NCBI GenBank assembly: GCA_949130495.1 | Contig: OX422207.1 | Coordinates: forward strand, 706,896,456-706,960,455 | Direction: 5' to 3' | Length of the DNA: 64,000 nt | Origin: Sambucus nigra | Lineage: Eukaryota > Streptophyta > Magnoliopsida > Dipsacales > Adoxaceae | Shown here: in pieces, positions 10,733 through 24,092 of the stretch | Numbering within the stretch: position 1 is the stretch's first letter | How the letters are laid out: each line of letters opens with the position of its first letter | The notes under the pieces: model-generated | Databases searched by the model: none | What the model saw: only the letters and a program-made list of their open reading frames with translations | What the model was told of the DNA's origin: nothing | Program-made: the position numbers and the translations under genes

Positions 10733-11727
10733 GATAAAATTTGTATTCCTGATAAGGAATGAAAAGATAAAATGAAAAGGTGAGTAATGATAAAGATTTT
10801 AGATTAATGATGATTATACATATCCTCTTGCATGTCTGAATCTTACTTCATATCCATTTAATTGTCTTAGTTTATTATATGAGGTCACCATGTTAGAATA
10901 TCATCTTTATCATCCATGATTAACTGTTCATAATTGTCATACTATTTTTTTATCTGGTGATCACATAAAACTGGGCCCTGACGCGTTCTTCTTTCTTGTT
11001 GTGCATAAATATATTAACCACTCAGGTTCTCCACCGCAAGGACGCCCGTATTAACCTCCCCATTCCAGTGTCTTTTGAGGAGCCGTGACATTTTGCGGAT
11101 ATCACGAGATGTTTTGTGTAGACGCCTTCATTTTTATTTTCTACTTATGTTCGGGTCTTTATTCGGGCGTGTGGCCCAAACTATTGTAATTGTATAATGG
11201 ATGTAATATGTAACTCATGGAACTTGTTGTACCTTATATGAATTCTGTTCACCAACGTTTCACTCGGTCCTTTTATTGTATAATTGTTGTTGTTGTTATA
11301 TATATACTTTCGGGGTTTCCACCTTCTTTTCTGTTATGGGTTGTTGACAATGTTTTCTTTAAATTACAAAATAAAATTTTTGACAACCCATTTTCTGAAG
11401 TATTGTGTGGTTATCCCATATACTCTTTATGTTGTCACGATGCTTAGAATGATTCCATCCATGATGCTTGTGTTATTGGAGTATCGGGCTGGCCACCCCT
11501 TATTTCGGATATCGGGTTGTCACAAGATTGTAATACCCCGTACTTCTATGGATATTTAACTTTCATGAGTGGGTACAACTTAATAATTAGAGAATTTAAA
11601 GTAAATGAGATGAACTAAATTTATTCTATGTCGCATGTGAATAAAAGCGATGGGTGATGTTATTTTATTCGGAAAACACAGGTGGAAATGTGTTGGGTTT
11701 ATGATGTGAATTTTTTATAAGTGACTC

Positions 11728-13295
11728 TGTAAGGACACAAATTTCCAATTGAGTCCATATATAGTTTTGGCTCAATTCCGGACAAAAACATTTATTCATA
11801 GGATAGTATTTAATTGTAATACTCTCAAGCCTATGAAGTGTTTGTCGAATACGTAGCGGCAAAGAATATAAAGCTTCATCAAATATGCCGGTTTGCGTGC
11901 CTCGTTTCTACGTCATCAACTATAGTTCAATGCTCCCAAGGTATGAATGCAATTATGTTTATATAGGAGCTTGGAACAAAGTTTGTTGGGTGTTAGGTTT
12001 AATTAAAACTATGTTTACTTTAAGAAAAATTTAATTAGAACTTTAAAAATAAAGTATATAAAGTTTCTGGGCCAAAAATCGAATTTTGTAAAAATTCTGG
12101 AAGTCGTTCGAAATGTCGTTCGAACGAGTTTTTCGTTCGAACCAGGTTTCGTTTGAACGAGTTTGCCAACAAGTCTAAACTGGTCCGTCGTTCGAAATGT
12201 CGTTCGAACGAGATTGTTCGTTCTAACGATATTTCAAACGAGATCCTAACGAGTCCAAACAGGAGCGTCGTTAGAAGTCTCGTTCGAACGAGAGTTCGTT
12301 CGAACGAAATGTCGTTCGAACGAACTACTAGGCGGGAACAGTTTTTAGGCAGTTTTGGCAGTTTTTAACCCACTTTCCCACTTGTTTCTTAACTGATTTT
12401 TTCAGACTTTATGAAGGACGGGAATCACATTTTCCAACTTAACATTTCCATAACTTTTCCAACTTAGTTTATCTCTTAGAGAGAGTTTGAGAGCAAAAAT
12501 GGTTTAGGAAAATGTTCATGTTTTGAGTGTTATTTTTTCACAGAGAAAATCCTTCACACTCTAGTTTACACCCAATTGTGTTTAGTCCAAGTTCTTATTT
12601 ACATATTAAATTGCTTGGAGTTTGGCACCGGTTTATCTCTACCGAATTCAAGAAGAGAAGTTTTGGTTTGCTTCTACATCCATCAAAGAAGAAGACGTTT
12701 TGTTGCGATTCTACCCACTTGGAGAAAGGCTCCTTGCTCGGGTGACGGTGACCATAGAAAGTCCTATCGGTGGATTCCGAGACCGCGGTGGTGTTCCGAG
12801 GTTATCCGCTAGGAAGAGGTGTCTACAAGAAGAAGCGTCGAGGCTTGAGAGGGATCGAGTCAGTCGTTGTAAGTCTATCTGTCTTGTAATTGTAATTCCG
12901 TATCTAGTGGATTTGTGGCTAGGGTTGTCCGAGGTTGTTTCCCGTCTTGGGTTTTTCCTCGTACATCGCGGCGTAGTGTGATTGGTATATTTTATCTTGC
13001 ATGATAACGTAGAACGCATGCTTAGACTAATTCAAGATAAAATTCGGTTTACATCATCACACTCACTTTAATTTGGACTTAAATTAAATATTCGGTAATG
13101 TTGTTTAATTCAAGTCATTTGCTAAAATTTCGTTTCGCCTAACTTGCTAATATTGATAAATATAACTTAGGCAAATTCTAGGACTTGGATTAATTAATCA
13201 GTTTAAGTGAATACATTAATTGAGTAATTTTATTGAACCATCACCTTACGCTTCCGCATCGTGTTTATCACAAAAGGAAATTGTTAACTTTTTCA
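11728..13295 (+). repeat. 5' LTR of the deleted SIRE-like element
   Basis: Starts TGTAAGGACA, like the intact SIRE-like element, and ends TTTTTCA before the PBS. It contains the TTCGAACGA palindrome cluster. Open frames inside it (around 12527-12981) are repeated in the 3' LTR and are not genes. Confidence 0.93.
12103..12325. repeat. CpG palindrome cluster (TCGTTCGAACGA) in LTR
   Basis: About twelve degenerate copies of GTCGTTCGAACGAG sit in 223 bases; the perfect unit TCGTTCGAACGA is a palindrome. The second LTR has the same cluster at 14973-15195. The 14-base word GTTCGAACGAGATT recurs in the unrelated gypsy solo LTR near 42920. Confidence 0.9.
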
Positions 13296-13298
13296 AAT

Positions 13299-13310
13299 TG
13301 GTATCAGAGC
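13299..13310 (+). other. Primer binding site of the deleted SIRE-like element
   Basis: TGGTATCAGAGC, three bases after the LTR, identical to the site of the intact element at 1464. Confidence 0.9.
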
Positions 13311-13385
13311 CAAAAACGATAAATTATTTCGTTAAAGATCCTTTAAATTTTTGGCTAAAATGGATTTTTTCCCCATTTTCAAAAT

Positions 13386-13710
13386 TTCCTATTTTCGATG
13401 GTTCAAACTACGCGTATTGGAAAGCGCGTATGAGATCGGCACTAAAATCTATCGACGAAAGAGTTTGGATGTCTGTTGTTAACGGGTGGTCCCCACCAAC
13501 TTATTTAGTTGAAAATGAACGTGTTATCAAACCCGCCGATAGATGGACTGAAAATGAGTTTAAACTTGCTAATTTCAATTCCCGTGGTTTAAATGCTTTA
13601 TTTAGCACTGTCACATCGGATGAATTCCGTCGTATTATGACGTGTGAAACCGCTAAAGAAGCTTGGGATATTTTACAATTAACTCATGAAGGAACTAGTG
13701 TCGTTAAAGC
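13386..13710 (+). pseudogene. Copia gag N-terminal fragment
   Basis: About 108 codons match the N-terminus of the gag at 1573 (PIFDGSNYAYWKARMRSAL, DERVW, FNSRGLNAL, SDEFRRIMTC, AKEAWDILQLTHEGT). The most plausible ATG, at 13360-13362, is one frame off from this stretch, so a small indel lies between them. The match stops abruptly after the GTSVVKA codons, where an internal deletion joins gag to the 3' noncoding tail. Confidence 0.88.
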
Positions 13711-14597
13711 TTTATTTATCATGTTTTCATTTTCACACAAACTCAAAAACAAAAGAATATATATGATTATTGAGGGAGAATTGGATGGTATATCAACGGT
13801 TTACACAATGTCCGTTTACCCTAGTTGTCTTTAATGTCATGACTCTATCTGGTTTGTAGAATCATCATCATGATAGGCTTGTATGCATTGTGTATGTTTG
13901 TTCATTGAGTTCAATCTTCATATTGCCACATGAGGTTATATTTAAATGTGATAAAGTTTGCAATCAAATGAGAACTCCGTGAATGTTTATTAAGTGTTTG
14001 GGTCTAAATTTAATTGTTGCTAGTTCACACCCCAACACTTACGTTTCCATATGACACATTTTTGCCATACGAGTGTGCAAACTTATTGTATTTTGTGTTA
14101 TATGTGTGTTTATATCTATATATATATACAAGTGCTTTATTGGTATATTTCTAGTTTATATATATATGATATTTGTTTTGTCTTTGCCTATGCTTTTATT
14201 GCCCATATGCTTTCATGTCTTATCACCTTAAGCTTCAACATGCTTTTATGTTTATTAGTTCTTTATCCTTTGCATATTCCTGAACAAAAAGGGGGAGAAT
14301 GATGATAGGGGGAGAAATGGTATCTAATCCTATTATTATCATATCTTAGTTTGGGGGAGATTAATCTTAGGGGGGGTAATTAATTAATTGCATTTAATAC
14401 TTTGATATTCCCTATGCATTTGATGAGTTTGCTTAAGTGTGCATGATTTCTTCTAAAGCGGCATTGTTTAAACGGCAAAGCGTTTGATCCTTGGGTTGAG
14501 TCAAGTTTGGGGGGGTTATGTTTTGAGTCTAGTGAGCTTGACAGCCCTTTAGGATTTTTGTTTGGTTTTTGTTCCGGAATAGCCAAAGGGGGAGATT
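13711..14597 (+). other. 3' noncoding tail of the deleted SIRE-like element
   Basis: No coding frame of interest. Purine tracts AAAAAGGGGGAGAATGA (near 14286), TAGGGGGAGAAA, TTGGGGGAGATTA and the terminal AAAGGGGGAGAT (near 14585) are repeated, as in the intact relative. The last one abuts the 3' LTR. Confidence 0.75.
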
Positions 14598-16166
14598 TGT
14601 AAGGACACAAATTTCCAATTGAGTCCATATATAGTTTTGTCTCAATTCCGGACAAAAACATTTATTCATAGGATAGTATTTAATTGTAATACTCTCAAGC
14701 CTATGAAGTGTTTGTTGAAGCCGTAGCGGCAAAGAATATAAAGCTTCATCAAATATGCTGGTTTGCGTGCCTCGTTTCTACGTCATCAACTATAGTTCCA
14801 TGCTCCCAAGGTATGAATGCAATTATGTTTATATAGGAGCTTGGAACAAAGTTTGTTGGGTGTTAGGTTTAATTAAAACTATGTTTACTTTCAGAAAAAT
14901 TTAATTAGAACTTTAAAAATAAAGTATATAAAGTTTCTGGGCCAAAAATCGAATTTTGTAAAAATTCTGGAAGTCGTTTGAAATGTCGTTCGAACTAGTT
15001 TTCCGTTCGAACCAGGTTTCGTTCGAACGAGTTTGCCAACAAGTCTAAACTGGTCCGTCGTTCGAAATGTCGTTCGAACGAGATTGTTCGTTCTAACGAG
15101 ATTTCAAACGAGATTCTAACGAGTCCAAACTGGAGCGTCGTTAGAAGTCTCGTTCGAACGAGAGTTCGTTCGAACGAAATGTCGTTCGAACGAACTGCTA
15201 GGCGGGAACAGTTTTTAGGCAGTTTTTGGCAGTTTTTAACCCACTTTCCCACTTGTTTCTTAACTGATTTTTTCAGACTTTATGAAGGACGGGAATCACA
15301 TTTTCCAACTTAACATTTCCATAACTTTTCCAACTTAGTTTATCTCTTAGAGAGAGTTTGAGAGCAAAAATGGTTTAGGAAAATGTTCATGTTTTGAGTG
15401 TTATTTTTTCAAAGAGAAAATCCTTCACACTGTAGTTTACACCCAATTGTGTTTAGTCCAAGTTCTTATTTACATATTAAATTGCTTGGAGTTTGGCACC
15501 GGTTTATCTCTACCGAATTCAAGAAGAGAAGTTTTGGTTTGCTTCTACATCCATCAAAGAAGAAGACGTTTTGTTGCGATTCTATCCACTTGGAGAAAGG
15601 CTCCTTGCTCGGGTGACGGTGACCATAGAAAGACCTATCGGTGGATTCCGAGACCGCGGTGGTGTTTCGAGGTTATCCGCTAGGAAGAGGTGTCTACAAG
15701 AAGAAGCGTCGAGGCTTGAGAGGGATCGAGTCAGTCGTTGTAAGTCTATCTGTCTTGTAATTGTAATTCCGTATCTAGTGGATTTGTGGCTAGGGTCGTC
15801 CGAGGTTGTTTCCCGTCTTGGGTTTTTCCTCGTACATCGCGGCGTAGTGTGATTGGTTTATTTTATCTTGCATAATAACGTAGAACGCATGCTTAGACTA
15901 ATTCAAGATAAAATTCGGTTTACATCATCACACTCACTTTAATTTGGACTTAAATTAAATATTCGGTAATGTTGTTTAATTCAAGTCATTTGCTAAAATT
16001 TCGTTTCGCCTAACTTGCTAATATTGATAAATATGACTTAGGCAAATTCTAGGACTTGGATTAATTAATCGGTTTAAGTGAATACATTAATTGAGTAATT
16101 TTATTGAACCATCACCTTACGCTTCCGCATCGTGTTTATCACAAAAGGAAATTGTTAACTTTTTAA
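14598..16166 (+). repeat. 3' LTR of the deleted SIRE-like element
   Basis: Near-identical to 11728-13295 with one net base gained. Its last two bases are AA where the 5' copy has CA. Target duplication GACTC follows. Confidence 0.93.
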
Positions 16167-16870
16167 GACTCGGATCGAGATTTCGAGAGCACGGTTGATC
16201 TCGGAAGGGCGGAGATAGTCACAATAGAGTACCCGGATGTAGTGTTTGGGTTCCGTGGATTTTTGGACTAGTAGGGACTCACATTTGTGTATACGAGTCT
16301 ATTTTTGGTTTAATAAGGGATAACCCTTATTTATCTCTTTTAAGGTAATTAGAGAAGGAGAAAAAAGGAAAGAAAATATGAAAGACGAGAAGGAAGGAAG
16401 AAAAGGGAGAAAAAGGGGAGATTTCTGGCCAAGGTCCAACGTATTCCAACATGAGGTCATCAGATTTATCCAACCAGGCAAGTGTTTAACTTTCTTTAAT
16501 GATTTAAATGTGTTTATTTTTCATATTATAGTTGCTGTAAAAACTATAAGATTCCGGGTTTGGGATTCTTGCAGAAAATGGGTTTTTGGGTGATGATTTC
16601 ATATGATTTTGATGAGATAATAATTCTACATTAAATATAAGCTAAAATCCATATTAATGGGATAAATTATGGTGAGAAATGGAAGGGTTGCATAAATAAG
16701 AATTAAGTTTAAATTCTTAGAAATGGATCAATTCAATGAAATTAAATGGCTATGTTGGTGGTAGATAAGTGTGCAGATGTTTATATTGTTGGTTTGGGAG
16801 ATTAGAAACCTTAAAGCTTGGATTGGATGAGTGTAAGAAGGCGTTTTGTCAAAAGCAAAAATATGGACAG

Positions 16871-16965
16871 ACCGGATAGGTCCGACATGAGGTAATAGGA
16901 TCGGTCCAATTATGACTCATCTGGTTCATTTTTCTTGGAAATCGGTTCGGTCCGATTTTGACCGA
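16871..16965. repeat. CpG palindrome cluster (GACCGGAYMGGTCC type) in Tekay-like LTR
   Basis: Four to five degenerate units of ACCGGACCGGTCCG type, CpG-decayed. The partner LTR carries a better preserved cluster at about 24976-25070. Confidence 0.75.
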
Positions 16966-17190
16966 AAGACTGGAGAAGTTTTCTTTCCTTTTGGGATATA
17001 GATATTAGGGGATCCTAAATTGAGTGCGAGGACCTCTAAAAGAGTAAATGAGTGATATATAAGTCTCGGGTTAGTGGGAAAGATCTGGGGTTTAAATTTA
17101 GGAATGTTTGGGATGAACAACATTTGAGGAACTATTTGGCGGGTTCATACATATATATTTATGCGTGAAGAATATATATGTCAATTATAT

Positions 17191-17228
<38 letters not shown>

Positions 17229-17458
17229 TTATTTATTTATTAATAATATCTGAAGGTGCGAGTAGGATGATTTAAGAATATTTGTAGACATGATAAGCTA
17301 CTATTCTAAAAACATTAATGTGAGAATTGGATCATAAGTAAGTTAATACTTATGGAATTAAAATAAGTTATGTGTATACTTATAAATTATTACAAATTGG
17401 TATATTCGGGATTATAGGCTAATGCCACGATAGATAGGCATAAATAGATGGATTTGAT

Positions 17459-17494
<36 letters not shown>

Positions 17495-17889
17495 AGTATA
17501 GAGACGATATATATATGACATTATTATGAATATATCTGTGTGTAAATGATATATTTATGTGAAGTATACCCTCTAGTGCTATCATGGGAAGTTGGGCGAT
17601 GTAGGTGACTCCCTTGGCTTGAGAAGCAGGGTGATTAGAGCCCCATGTCATAGTTGTCTAGTTATTATAGAGTGTGATTTCATTCTGGGTGAGACGTCTT
17701 GGGTATGATTCGGTTTCACTTTGAGGTGAGGAACTATGACCGCTTCCCCTACATTTGTGTGATTTAGGGTTCGGTGTGAGATTCTGACCTGGCTGCCTGG
17801 GAGAATGTGTGAGAAATTCCCTGGAGGATGATAGCATTCTAGAGATTACATCCATTGAGTTATAGCTCTGCAGATTGGGCGATATATAC

Positions 17890-17937
<48 letters not shown>

Positions 17938-18398
17938 ACTAAAACAAGGAAAGAAATGTGTGTAATTTCTTGTTTATCCGGGAGTATAAAATCCGGAATA
18001 AAATATATATGATACACGTATAGATGGGAGTATTATATACGAGATAAAGAACACTAAAATGTGAATACCGTAATGACTAGTGAAGATTATTCCTAATGTA
18101 AGGATAAATTATATGCAAGAGATTCTAATGTATAATCTCGGGTGATAGGTTAGGATATTAAGTATTCGGGATATGAGATAGCATATGGGTATTGAGAAAT
18201 TTGGTCAGTTGCTTGTTAGGCTGGGTAGCGTAACTATGAGGTGTAAAATACATGCGATAGGTGTGCACTGTTAGATGAGAGGTGTGGGGTATCTCATGTG
18301 AGTGCGACACTAGTTTAAATATGGAGAGTATCATATTTTAAATATTAAAGTGTGTTAAGCACATGCTAAATATATTTTAAAAACCCGGGCTCTGACCG

Positions 18399-19447
18399 TG
18401 TAAGGACATCTTTTTATAAGTCCGTTAACAATGTATTATGTCATATACCGCTACACCGTCAAAGAGTATTCAAGATCCATATACATCAAGACGGATCCAA
18501 ATTAATCAAGTTCTTCATCAAAAAGACTCCGCGAAGTTTACTTTGGTAAGGTTATGTTTTAAATACCTTAACTTTCCACTAAGATCTTTTGGGATATTTT
18601 TTCAAAATATTTTCTAAGTGTTGGAGCGGACTTTTTCGTCAAATTTTCAGAATGAGTATTTTTCTAAGTCTTGAAGAGGACATTAAAATAATATTTTTTG
18701 ACGTGGCAGTCTTTCAAACGACTTAGCACTCTCGTTTGAACGACTTGTGCAGGTCGGGCGATGTCGTTCAAACGACATTTGTCCTTCGTTCGCACGAGAC
18801 CCTTATTTCATTCGAACGAGCTCGATTTTTGAGGTGGCGCAATTTTCTATAAAAAATCATTATGTGGTTTCATTTTGTTTAAGAAGTCCCAGCGCTTGAC
18901 AGAACAGAAAAACTGCGAAAGAAGAATTCTTTTGGCTCCATCCTTTTGGGGTTTAATCCCTTTTTGGTTTTCAATTCACAAAACTCCCATTTGCTTTAGT
19001 GAATTGTTTTGGTGTTTCAAGAACACACCTTTAATGTTGTTTACTTTTGTGGGGAGGATAACCCACACCGAGAAGACTGTGTGTCTAGGATTGCGGTCCT
19101 TGTGGTATAGCTGCATGTGAACCATTGTTGTTTTGTTTCTAGCCGTTGCTTTGGAGGTTTGTCGAAGACACTGTGCGTTACTCTTATAGGCGAAAGCAAG
19201 ATTGTATGTAAGTCAGTGGTCTTGTAAACTTGTCAGAGTTCTAGAAATAAAAATATTTTTCCCTTCAGGGATTTTTCCTTAAACTTGTGTCACATGCTTT
19301 ACTTATTTATGGATTAGCACACGCACACACGTAGTTGAATGGTTTGGGGCTGATTTAAGTTTGTTTAAAAATAGTATCTAATTAAATAAGTTTTAATTGG
19401 AAACTTGCAAATATATTTAATCAATTATCACACCGTCGCATTTTTCA
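18399..19447 (+). repeat. Solo LTR of a SIRE-like copia element
   Basis: A 1049-bp LTR starting TGTAAGGACA and ending TTTTTCA, with no interior. It is flanked by GACCG (18394-18398) and AACCG (19448-19452), one mismatch. The partner gypsy LTR is uninterrupted at the equivalent point near 26722. It holds degenerate GTCGTTCAAACGAC words at 18713-18815 just upstream of a TATA-like CTATAAAAAAT (about 18850). A solo LTR is what recombination between two LTRs leaves. Confidence 0.88.
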
Positions 19448-19952
19448 AACCGGTATCTAATTTTTCTTTATCTTCTCCTATGTATACTTTTTAGGCGTCC
19501 AAACACAAGGACACCTGGATGACTATTCTTTCGAGTCAGACATCATTGCCGCAACTATGGATGTTGGCAGGAAATTGCTTAGACACTTCTCTCATTGTGA
19601 TCTAAATATGACGTATTGTTGTTATATTCGGGCATGTTGCCGAATTGTTGTCTTTTATCTTTATGTTCGACATTTTCATTTACGCCTTTTCAATTTGGTT
19701 CTAATAAATTTTTTACCGAGAGTTATTGATTATTTATTTGTTCATATCAATTGTTGGTTATATTACCATGTGAATGGTTTTAATTGTAATTTAAGTTAAA
19801 AAATAAAAATTTTAAAATTTGACGCCAGGCCTAATTGGTTATTGTAAATTCATTGGTTTTCAACAGTGATGTTGAGAATAAAACCATTTGAGATTCCTGT
19901 TTTATTTGATATAAGAGTGATATACTGATATTTTATTAGGCGGGGTGTCACA

Positions 19953-22900
19953 AGTGATATTAGAGAATCAAGTTATAGCGTCCTTAGGAATCTGTTTGGA
20001 TGTACTACGCTTTCAGTGTTTCTTTCTATTTGATTCAGAGCCCTATGTTTAGGATTGTTGGTTTCTATGATGAGATTTCGTTCTCCTACTATAGTGTATA
20101 ATTTTAGGGAAATCTTATATGCGCTTGGGTGTTTTCGTGTGCTGAACATCGAAGGATGGGAATCGAGGGCCGTTGTGAATATAATATGAGGTGGGCCTCA
20201 GTTGACGTTGTAGAATATTTTGGGAATAATGACCGTAGTTGAGGTCACCCCTATTATGGCTAAGGAAGTTAGGGATGTAAAGACTGCTAGGGTGCAATAT
20301 ATATTTTCAAGTACATCTATAGCAAAAAGTGGTTCTAAACTAAACTCACCTAGTGAGGTTAGACTAGGAGAGAGTTGGAGGGGTCTTGGAAGATGACCAC
20401 CAGATGGAATGTAAGTGTATACGAAGATTATGCATTTTGCTAATGGAAGTTAAACATCCTAAGGCTTGGGCATATGGTGGAGTGTGGTATACCCAGAAGT
20501 GAAAATTATGAGTAAATTTTTTTTTTGGCTCGTAGGAGAAAAGTTAAAATGGTGGGAGTCAACCACCACATTTTTAAAGTGAAATATTATGCCAATGGAA
20601 GAATCTTAGGTATTGTTTGATCACAAGTTCCTTAATCTTTTGTTTAGAAGAAAATGTGAATGTAACTCTCAACTTATAACAGGAGGGTTGAACGGAGACC
20701 CTGTCTAGAGAATTTTGTACCCAACGAGCTAGATAAAATGAGGAAGGGAGTCATTAAGTTGATGATGAACTAACGAGCATAGTCTCCAGCACTTGTGGGA
20801 AATTTTGCTTGGATGATCGATGAAGATGGCGATAATGTCGTGTTTTGACAATAAGGATACTAATGCTTCTATGTGGAGGGAGCTATAAGATTTGAAGGAT
20901 TTCGTCAGAAAATAAGGTTGGATGATACGGTGTTAGTGAAATATCATAAGGGAGAGACCTACCAGGGGACCCATCTAAATTATTTGGATAGTTGAATTCT
21001 TACCAAGTGACGGTGAATTCAGTTAGGTATGTTAAAGCCAATAGTTTGTTCCTTAGGGCCATCAAAGCGAAGTAAACAATGGAGGTAGCTATTATGAATG
21101 AGGCTACTAAGCTCCAAGAAAGGGACAACCCTAGCATGGTTAGTGTTTAGGAATAAAGGATTATAGGGAGATATTTTATGTGGAAAGTAAGACCACATGC
21201 AAAAAAAAATCCCTAAGTGAGTAAAAAGGGAAAATAGTATGGTGCCTGGCAAGGGCAGCGATTAAAGTAGTTTTGGTATTGGTTCGGATAAGTGTTTTAT
21301 GTTCAGGAACCATTTGGACAGCCAGGGTGATTGGCAAGGTAGAAATATGAGTTTTAACCTCGAAGGAATAAGACATGTTTTATGTGATACGAATGAGTCA
21401 CTGTATTTTGATTATCCCTAGATTCACGTGAGAGATGAGTTTAGTGCATACATCAATAACATTATTATGTGTATGTTTTACCGGATATAATGGGGTTTTA
21501 TTGGTGTCATCCGGGGGTGAGAGGGTGTATTGATAGTGGTATATATATTTATTATGTTTGTGCATTTTAGTGATGTGTTATACGAGTATAATGTTATCTT
21601 TAGTGTATACTACTTATATATATGGTTAGAACGATAGTGGGTAGTCATTACAAGACTATCGTGGTTGCTGCTCTAGGGCATGATGTGTTGTTTTGGCGAT
21701 GTCCCACCCGCGAGAGGGTTGATCTCTCATTTATATTATATTATAGAGACTTTGAAAGAGTGTAGTTGTCTCGAGATATTTGATCCCGGTGTGTAGGGAC
21801 TTTATTGACATGATTCAGAGTGTATTAGGTTTTTCTGTCGAGCGGAGAGGTTTCGCTCGTTATTATGTTTACTGCTCAGGACTTGGTGATAGGACGAGCA
21901 CATTGTTATATCACTCCTTTAGATATGTGGGAGTTAAAATCAATATTTATATGTCTCGGGATAGGATTTTGAGATCCCGGTTGTGTGTTTGAGGTTTATA
22001 GAATGTGATTACTACCAATGCTAAGTGATAGTGCATTTTTTTAGGTGGGGGAGTTCTTTTTTTAAATACGATTGTAGGATGAAATACTCATGGATCTTGG
22101 TAAATCGTGAGTAGAGAGAGATGGGAATTTTGGGGTACATGTTGTAGACAAAGGGCCTAATGGATTTTTATAACCAACAATGGTAGGTAGTAGTGTATCG
22201 GGAGGATTTCTTGTTTGGATTTTGCTTTGCGAGACGTCCCATGCATGTAACTTAGCGCAACATTGGAAGTGGGGAGATGTTGAGTCATTAGTCCATGAGT
22301 CTGGTACCTCTGTCATTATACAAGTAGGTAGTTATAATTGTAAGTTGGAAGTCATATTACGATTTAAGGCTAGAGAAGACAGTAGCGCTGTAACAAAGCT
22401 CTGAAGTTTTTCACCATGACTTGAAGAATGGGCCAATGCCGAGAAGGGTTATATTTTGATTTATGTGGTGATTGAGAATACCCATATGTTATAGCCATGC
22501 TATGAATTTGAGAACAATAGAGAAATATGCACGCTACATGTGAGGCGTATGCGATGTTTACACCAATATCTGGATAATGGGTGTGCGGACACCCTGCTCA
22601 GTTAATTTTAAGTCGTCCGAGATAAGAGGACGTGGGAATAAACACATGGAATGAATGCCTATGGGGCAGTTATTAACAGAGATAAAATGGTATGGTGGAT
22701 TGAACGTCGTGTGAGAAGTATGATAATCCAAGTATTTGTGTGCATTGGGAGTAGCACACCCGAGATGGGTTGAAGCTTGTGGGAAGCCATTTGAAAGGAT
22801 ACCTCTTGAGGAGAGAATAATCCAACTATGGTGGAAAGTTGAGCGGAGTCCTACTCAGTTGAATGGAGAGTGGATTGCGCGTAACAGAATGTTTATGCCT

Positions 22901-24092
22901 ATAAGGAAAAGGACCCAGAAGTACGCGTGTGACGAGAGTGCATGGGTCGAGACTTTTGGTAGACTTGAGAGGAAGAAGGTGTGTATAAAGTACCACTTAA
23001 TGTGAGATGTTATAAATGGAAATTGGTGTTAGGTGAGACATGGTGAGATTGTCTCCGAGTGCACCACTCACAGATGGAAATAGGTTGGTTCAATATGACT
23101 AACTAGAAAATTTTATTTCAAGACGATGATTCTAGTGACAAAATAAGTAAACAGGTTGGTAAAGTAGCATTGCACCAGTGCAAGATGCCGCCCGATATTG
23201 TGGTCAATCAGGATGAGATCCTTGAACCCCACCTCCGAAAAGATTTTCAGTAATTAGTGGGGAAATGTTTTGTTTTTAGCAAGTCATGTTTCTATGGCCA
23301 GATGAGTAGACGTGAGGTGATTGACTACTAGAAAAGTGGTATGAATGCGATTCTGGAGTAACTATGATTAGTTTACTTCAACAACTGACCTAAATTGTAA
23401 TTAAAGTAAAGTATAGTAAGGTAATTGGGAGGGAAAATACCTATTGTTAGTGTTATGTGTCATCACTCGTATCTGTTTGATGTGGACAAGATGCCATTAA
23501 AGGTTTTGTGTGGAAAGCCTGGTCATTATCCCTATGGTTGTTTAGAGGTGAGCGAATAAATAGACTTTTGGATTGATCATGATTTAGAGTCCGTTGTCGA
23601 GAGGTGCATTAACCACAAACTATTTTTGGAGATTTTTGAGCATCGTAAGAGTTACCTCTCCATGAAATGAAATTTGAAGGACCGATTGGAGTGGTTCGAT
23701 GTTTTTATGGTTTCTCTCAGGATGGGAGAGTTGTCCAGAGATTGGACGCGAGAAACTAGCACTTAGTGATGTGCGACTTTATAATATTATTAAGGCAATA
23801 AAGTCAGTGATGTATGGGCTCGTCTTATTTGGACGTCATTGGAAGAAGCACAATGTGTGATGTGCCGTTATTAAAGTGATAACATATGACTGATGGGGTG
23901 TATTAGTATGAAGAGGATTGAACAAACTTGCTGTAATGCTGGGGCTATAGTGCGTAGGCCTCTAGACAGGTGGGTGCCACTAGCGGGTGTATAGTGGAGT
24001 AACCCTTATGTTACTTGGAGCTTGATATCCTAAGTTTTGGCACATGTCTTATCCAAATTTTGAGGATAAAATTCTCCTGTAAGGGGGTAGAA
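19953..24092 (+). pseudogene. Degenerate interior of the Tekay-like element
   Basis: A decayed primer site (AGTGATATTAGAGAATCA, from 19953) resembles the GTGGTATCAGAGC type. No frame longer than about 90 codons remains. Just before the 3' LTR the frame reads NFEDKILL followed by a stop and GG, the usual tail of Tekay/Del pol, and a purine tract AAGGGGGTAGAA (24081-24092) abuts the LTR. Gag and pol cannot otherwise be delimited by eye. Confidence 0.65.

Larger units (their letters stand above)
9370..11524 (+). repeat. 3' LTR of the first Tekay-like element
   Basis: Starts TGTAACAACCC straight after the purine tract and ends GGGTTGTCACA at 11524, four bases before the next LTR. Its inner part shares with the other Tekay-like LTRs the sequence around 10380-10500 (CTTGGCT-like, GTCCTAGG, TTTGGCCC). 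The 5' LTR lies outside the window, so the ends are inferred from the TG...CA form and the neighbours. No coding content. Confidence 0.75.
11728..16166 (+). mobile_element. Internally deleted SIRE-like copia element
   Basis: LTRs of 1568 and 1569 bp bracket only 1302 bp of interior. Target duplication GACTC flanks it (11723-11727 and 16167-16171). The empty site is preserved in the partner LTR near 24267-24307, which confirms both ends. Interior holds a PBS, the first part of gag and a 3' noncoding tail. Protease, integrase, RT and RNase H are gone, so it can only move with help from a relative. Confidence 0.93.
11529..19952 (+). repeat. 5' LTR of the decayed Tekay-like element, interrupted twice
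   Basis: LTR segments are 11529-11727, 16172-18398 and 19453-19952 (allowing for target duplications). They match 24093-27010 in order. It contains a CpG palindrome cluster (16871-16965), (TA)n and (CA)n/(TG)n microsatellites (17190-17230, 17461-17492, 17886-17936) and the Tekay-LTR block with CCCTTGGCTTGAG around 17608. Confidence 0.85.

Noticed and set aside
12103..12325. Heat-shock elements in the LTR palindromes
   Set aside because: Heat-shock elements need GAA and TTC blocks separated by two bases; the units read TTCGAA without the gap.
12527..12981. Overlapping frames repeated at 15398-15852
   Set aside because: They lie in the two LTRs of one element and carry no known domain; identity reflects LTR duplication.
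22736..23005. 89-codon frame in the decayed gypsy interior as integrase
   Set aside because: A weak RTQKYA resemblance only, and the distance to the pol end is longer than expected.
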